Assembly: GCA_020061705.1 (NCBI GenBank)
Contig: JAGUXT010000014.1
Coordinates: forward strand, 50,769-114,768
DNA: 64,000 bases
Direction: 5' to 3'
Origin: Halothiobacillus sp.
GTDB lineage: Bacteria; Pseudomonadota; Gammaproteobacteria; Halothiobacillales; Halothiobacillaceae
Both the position numbers and the translations under genes were made by a program. Under the pieces are notes generated by a model, which was not told the origin of the DNA, did no database searches, and saw only the letters and a list, made by a program, of their open reading frames with translations. Shown here in pieces: positions 63,830 to 64,000 of the stretch; the stretch's first letter is position 1, and the number at the start of each line of letters is the position of its first letter.

Positions 63830-64000
63830 ATGTTGAAACAGATTTTGATTACAGGGGCTGTGCTTGTGCTTTGCACTCCACTCTACGCGGCGCAAACCAC
63901 TGCCCCGCAAGCCAGTGGCGAGATGATGGGCAACACCTGTGCGGGGTGTCACGGTACACATGGTCGGCTTAGTGGAGAGGCCTTTGTGCCCTTGGCGGGC
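63830..64000 (+). CDS. c-type cytochrome, FccA-like (flavocytochrome c sulfide dehydrogenase cytochrome subunit); truncated by the window end
   Basis: MLKQILITGAVLVLCTPLYAAQTT signal; MGNTCAGCHGTHGRLSGEAFVPLAG. Confidence 0.65.
   Translation, partial: MLKQILITGAVLVLCTPLYAAQTTAPQASGEMMGNTCAGCHGTHGRLSGEAFVPLAG

Overview
The window looks like a gammaproteobacterial chromosome segment, possibly from a sulfur-oxidiser (taxonomy is inferred from gene content only). Most of it is housekeeping: rpmGB, actP, ycaO, alaA, hom-thrC, petABC, sspAB, rnhA-dnaQ, smpB, ratAB, bamE/fur, tsaB, apt, mfd, lolC/E-lolD, fabI and a Yej-type transporter. Three accessory areas and several non-coding structures stand out. 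(1) At the right edge is a sigma-54-type promoter upstream of a cytochrome bd-like oxidase whose catalytic subunit carries a fused CxxCH cytochrome c domain. It is followed by a CydA-resembling membrane partner and by a truncated FccA-like cytochrome. This is the best candidate for an under-described respiratory, perhaps sulfide-linked, system. (2) A TonB receptor, a periplasmic binding protein and a membrane GGDEF/degenerate-EAL protein form one overlapping operon. (3) A 5 kb cluster on the minus strand encodes orphan HEAT, Sel1 and PQQ-propeller proteins. Non-coding structure includes a five-hairpin tandem array (33.3 kb), nested cruciform-like repeats (37.4 and 54.3-54.95 kb) sharing a CATGGATG/CATCCATG apex, a two-copy MITE-like element (10.85 and 34.78 kb), and an accessory segment flanked by a duplicated RDD-gene fragment. 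Two genes appear to carry single-base frameshifts. All protein assignments were made by eye from the translations; no database search was run.
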